A DNA stretch of 6,854 bases, from NCBI GenBank assembly GCA_003520965.1, contig DOTU01000231.1:1-6854 (forward strand), read 5' to 3'. Positions within the stretch are counted from its first letter, which is position 1. The number at the start of each line of letters is the position of its first letter. Position numbers and translations under genes: made by a program. This stretch comes from Candidatus Zixiibacteriota bacterium. Lineage in GTDB: Bacteria > Zixibacteria > MSB-5A5 > UBA10806. Positions 5,937 to 6,854 of this stretch are shown one piece after another. The notes below the pieces were generated by a model that ran no database searches, was not told the DNA's origin, and saw only the letters and a program-made list of their open reading frames with translations.

Positions 5937-6775
5937 AGATTATCTGCTTAATACTACTTTTGCCAGTCAGCCTTTTTGCCCAGGCGGTTATATCGGAAGT
6001 TCTGTACAATGAGCCCGGCAGCCAGACGCTTTTAGAGTGGGTAGAAATCTATAACAGTACAGATAGCACAATAGACCTTACGCATTTCCTTTTTATTTCA
6101 GAAGATGATACTGCCCATCTTTCGCCCGACGCATATGTACCGGCGAATAGCTACGCGATACTGGCGCGGCATCTTTCAGCGTTAGATGGCTCGGCCTCGT
6201 TTGAAGGATACTGGGGTGACTCGTCAGGCTATTGGGGTGATCATCACAATGAGAATTATCCTGCGTTCAATGCCAGGATGAATCTATCGAATGCCTCGGG
6301 AGCAATATATCTTCTGCGCGAAAACGGTGATATCGTTGATCAATGCGTTTGGAGTACGGCCGCCGGTGATGGGCAATCTTTGGAGAGAGACGGGGTCGAT
6401 CCGCCGTCAGGCAGTTGGCATTTATCAACTGACCCTGATGGCTCCACGCCTGGGCGGGTCAACTCTCCAAAAGAGACGCAATCCGATATTGAAACGCTTA
6501 CTCTTTCAACACGCCTGATCTCACAATCAAAGGGAGAGGCGCTCGATATCGATTATTCTGTTCCGGCTGGAAGCTCAATAACGCTCGGAATTTTCGATGA
6601 CTCCGGGAGAAAACAGATCGCTCTTATCGATAAGCTATCCGGTAAGGGGCAGGTAAGCTGGGATGGTAGATCATCGGATGGCAAGGAACTTTCACCGGGA
6701 GTATATCTGCTTCTTTCGACTATCTCCGGCTCAGAGACCAGTTCCAAATGTATACCGGTGGTAATTGCGCCATGA
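5933..6775 (+). CDS. secreted lamin-tail-domain protein with a C-terminal FlgD-type Ig-like domain
   Basis: This 280-residue protein begins with a signal peptide (KIICLILLLPVSLFAQA, cleavage near residue 16-18). A lamin-tail domain (LTD) fills about residues 18-178. It starts with ISEVLYNEPG, continues with LEWVEIYNSTDSTIDL (34-49) and closes with GSTPGRVNS (170-178), the usual LTD ending. Residues about 203-277 look like a FlgD-type Ig-like module: ITLGIFDDSGR, then QVSWDGRSSDGKELSPGVYLL. Such modules often end secreted proteins of FCB-type bacteria. Bacterial LTDs are thought to be beta-sandwich binding or adhesion modules; no enzyme motif is visible. A short repeat GYWGD occurs at 92-96 and 99-103, the second followed by HH, an aromatic-acidic patch that could bind a metal or sugar. 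TTG start with GGAGAG six bases upstream; overlaps the barrel gene as TTGA. It may be exported to the surface with, or through, the neighbouring barrel protein; that is inference. Confidence 0.85.
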   Translation: MKIICLILLLPVSLFAQAVISEVLYNEPGSQTLLEWVEIYNSTDSTIDLTHFLFISEDDTAHLSPDAYVPANSYAILARHLSALDGSASFEGYWGDSSGYWGDHHNENYPAFNARMNLSNASGAIYLLRENGDIVDQCVWSTAAGDGQSLERDGVDPPSGSWHLSTDPDGSTPGRVNSPKETQSDIETLTLSTRLISQSKGEALDIDYSVPAGSSITLGIFDDSGRKQIALIDKLSGKGQVSWDGRSSDGKELSPGVYLLLSTISGSETSSKCIPVVIAP

Positions 6776-6854
6776 AGAAGATACTCTTTATCCTAATTTT
6801 TTTATCCTCCGAGATTATCTGGGCTTCCGGGCCAGACGAGATGATCCTTTGGCG
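6772..6854 (+). CDS. start of a third exported protein, truncated by the window edge
   Basis: An ATG overlapping the previous stop as ATGA opens a frame that stays open to the end of the window (27 full codons). It encodes MKKILFILIFLSSEIIWA, a typical Sec signal peptide with two lysines and a hydrophobic core, then SGPDEMILW. A GGTGG lies some eight bases before the ATG. The overlap and signal peptide continue the pattern of the two preceding genes, so it is very likely a real operon member. Too little is visible to assign a family. Confidence 0.75.
   Translation, partial: MKKILFILIFLSSEIIWASGPDEMILW

Noticed and set aside
1..6854. Mobile element, prophage or CRISPR
   Set aside because: No terminal inverted repeats, transposase or integrase motifs, or regularly spaced direct repeats were seen, and the genes are compactly and consistently arranged.

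Overview
The window looks like chromosomal DNA from an uncultivated or little-studied Gram-negative bacterium. The evidence is an outer-membrane-barrel-like protein and several signal peptides, a sigma-54 activator, and a secreted lamin-tail protein ending in a FlgD-type Ig-like domain. This combination is common in Fibrobacteres-Chlorobi-Bacteroidetes (FCB)-type lineages and related candidate phyla such as Zixibacteria or Marinimicrobia. That placement is inference from domain style only. I see no insertion sequence, CRISPR array, phage gene or other sign of recent mobility.

Left part (1-305): the window opens with the last 23 bases of a plus-strand tRNA gene (T loop, acceptor strand and discriminator A, with no encoded CCA). 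About 170 bases without a plausible ORF follow. They contain a long bulged hairpin (68-107) and a large branched stem (118-188) ending in a T-run, which I read as an unclassified structured RNA with an intrinsic terminator. A second hairpin (238-271) with A- and T-tracts on either side ends the minus-strand gene that comes next.

Middle left (306-880): a minus-strand Rrf2-family regulator with only two C-terminal cysteines but with Glu8 and His12 in the N-terminal helix. Its promoter is clear (TTGCAA, 17 bp, TATAAT), and a perfect 12-bp palindrome overlaps the -10. The -35 hexamer is itself palindromic and may also serve a weaker divergent promoter for the right-hand genes. A perfect 6-bp hairpin lies in the presumed rnr leader.

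Right part (881-6854): five plus-strand genes, each overlapping the next by exactly four bases (ATGA, GTGA, TTGA, ATGA). They are RNase R (rnr), a sigma-54-dependent activator with a degenerate receiver-like N-terminus, an exported beta-barrel-like protein, an exported lamin-tail/FlgD-Ig protein, and the start of a third exported protein cut by the window edge. The order suggests one transcript that couples RNA turnover and sigma-54 regulation to a small set of surface or secreted proteins. The task of the exported set cannot be read from the sequence; it is the part most likely to be undescribed.
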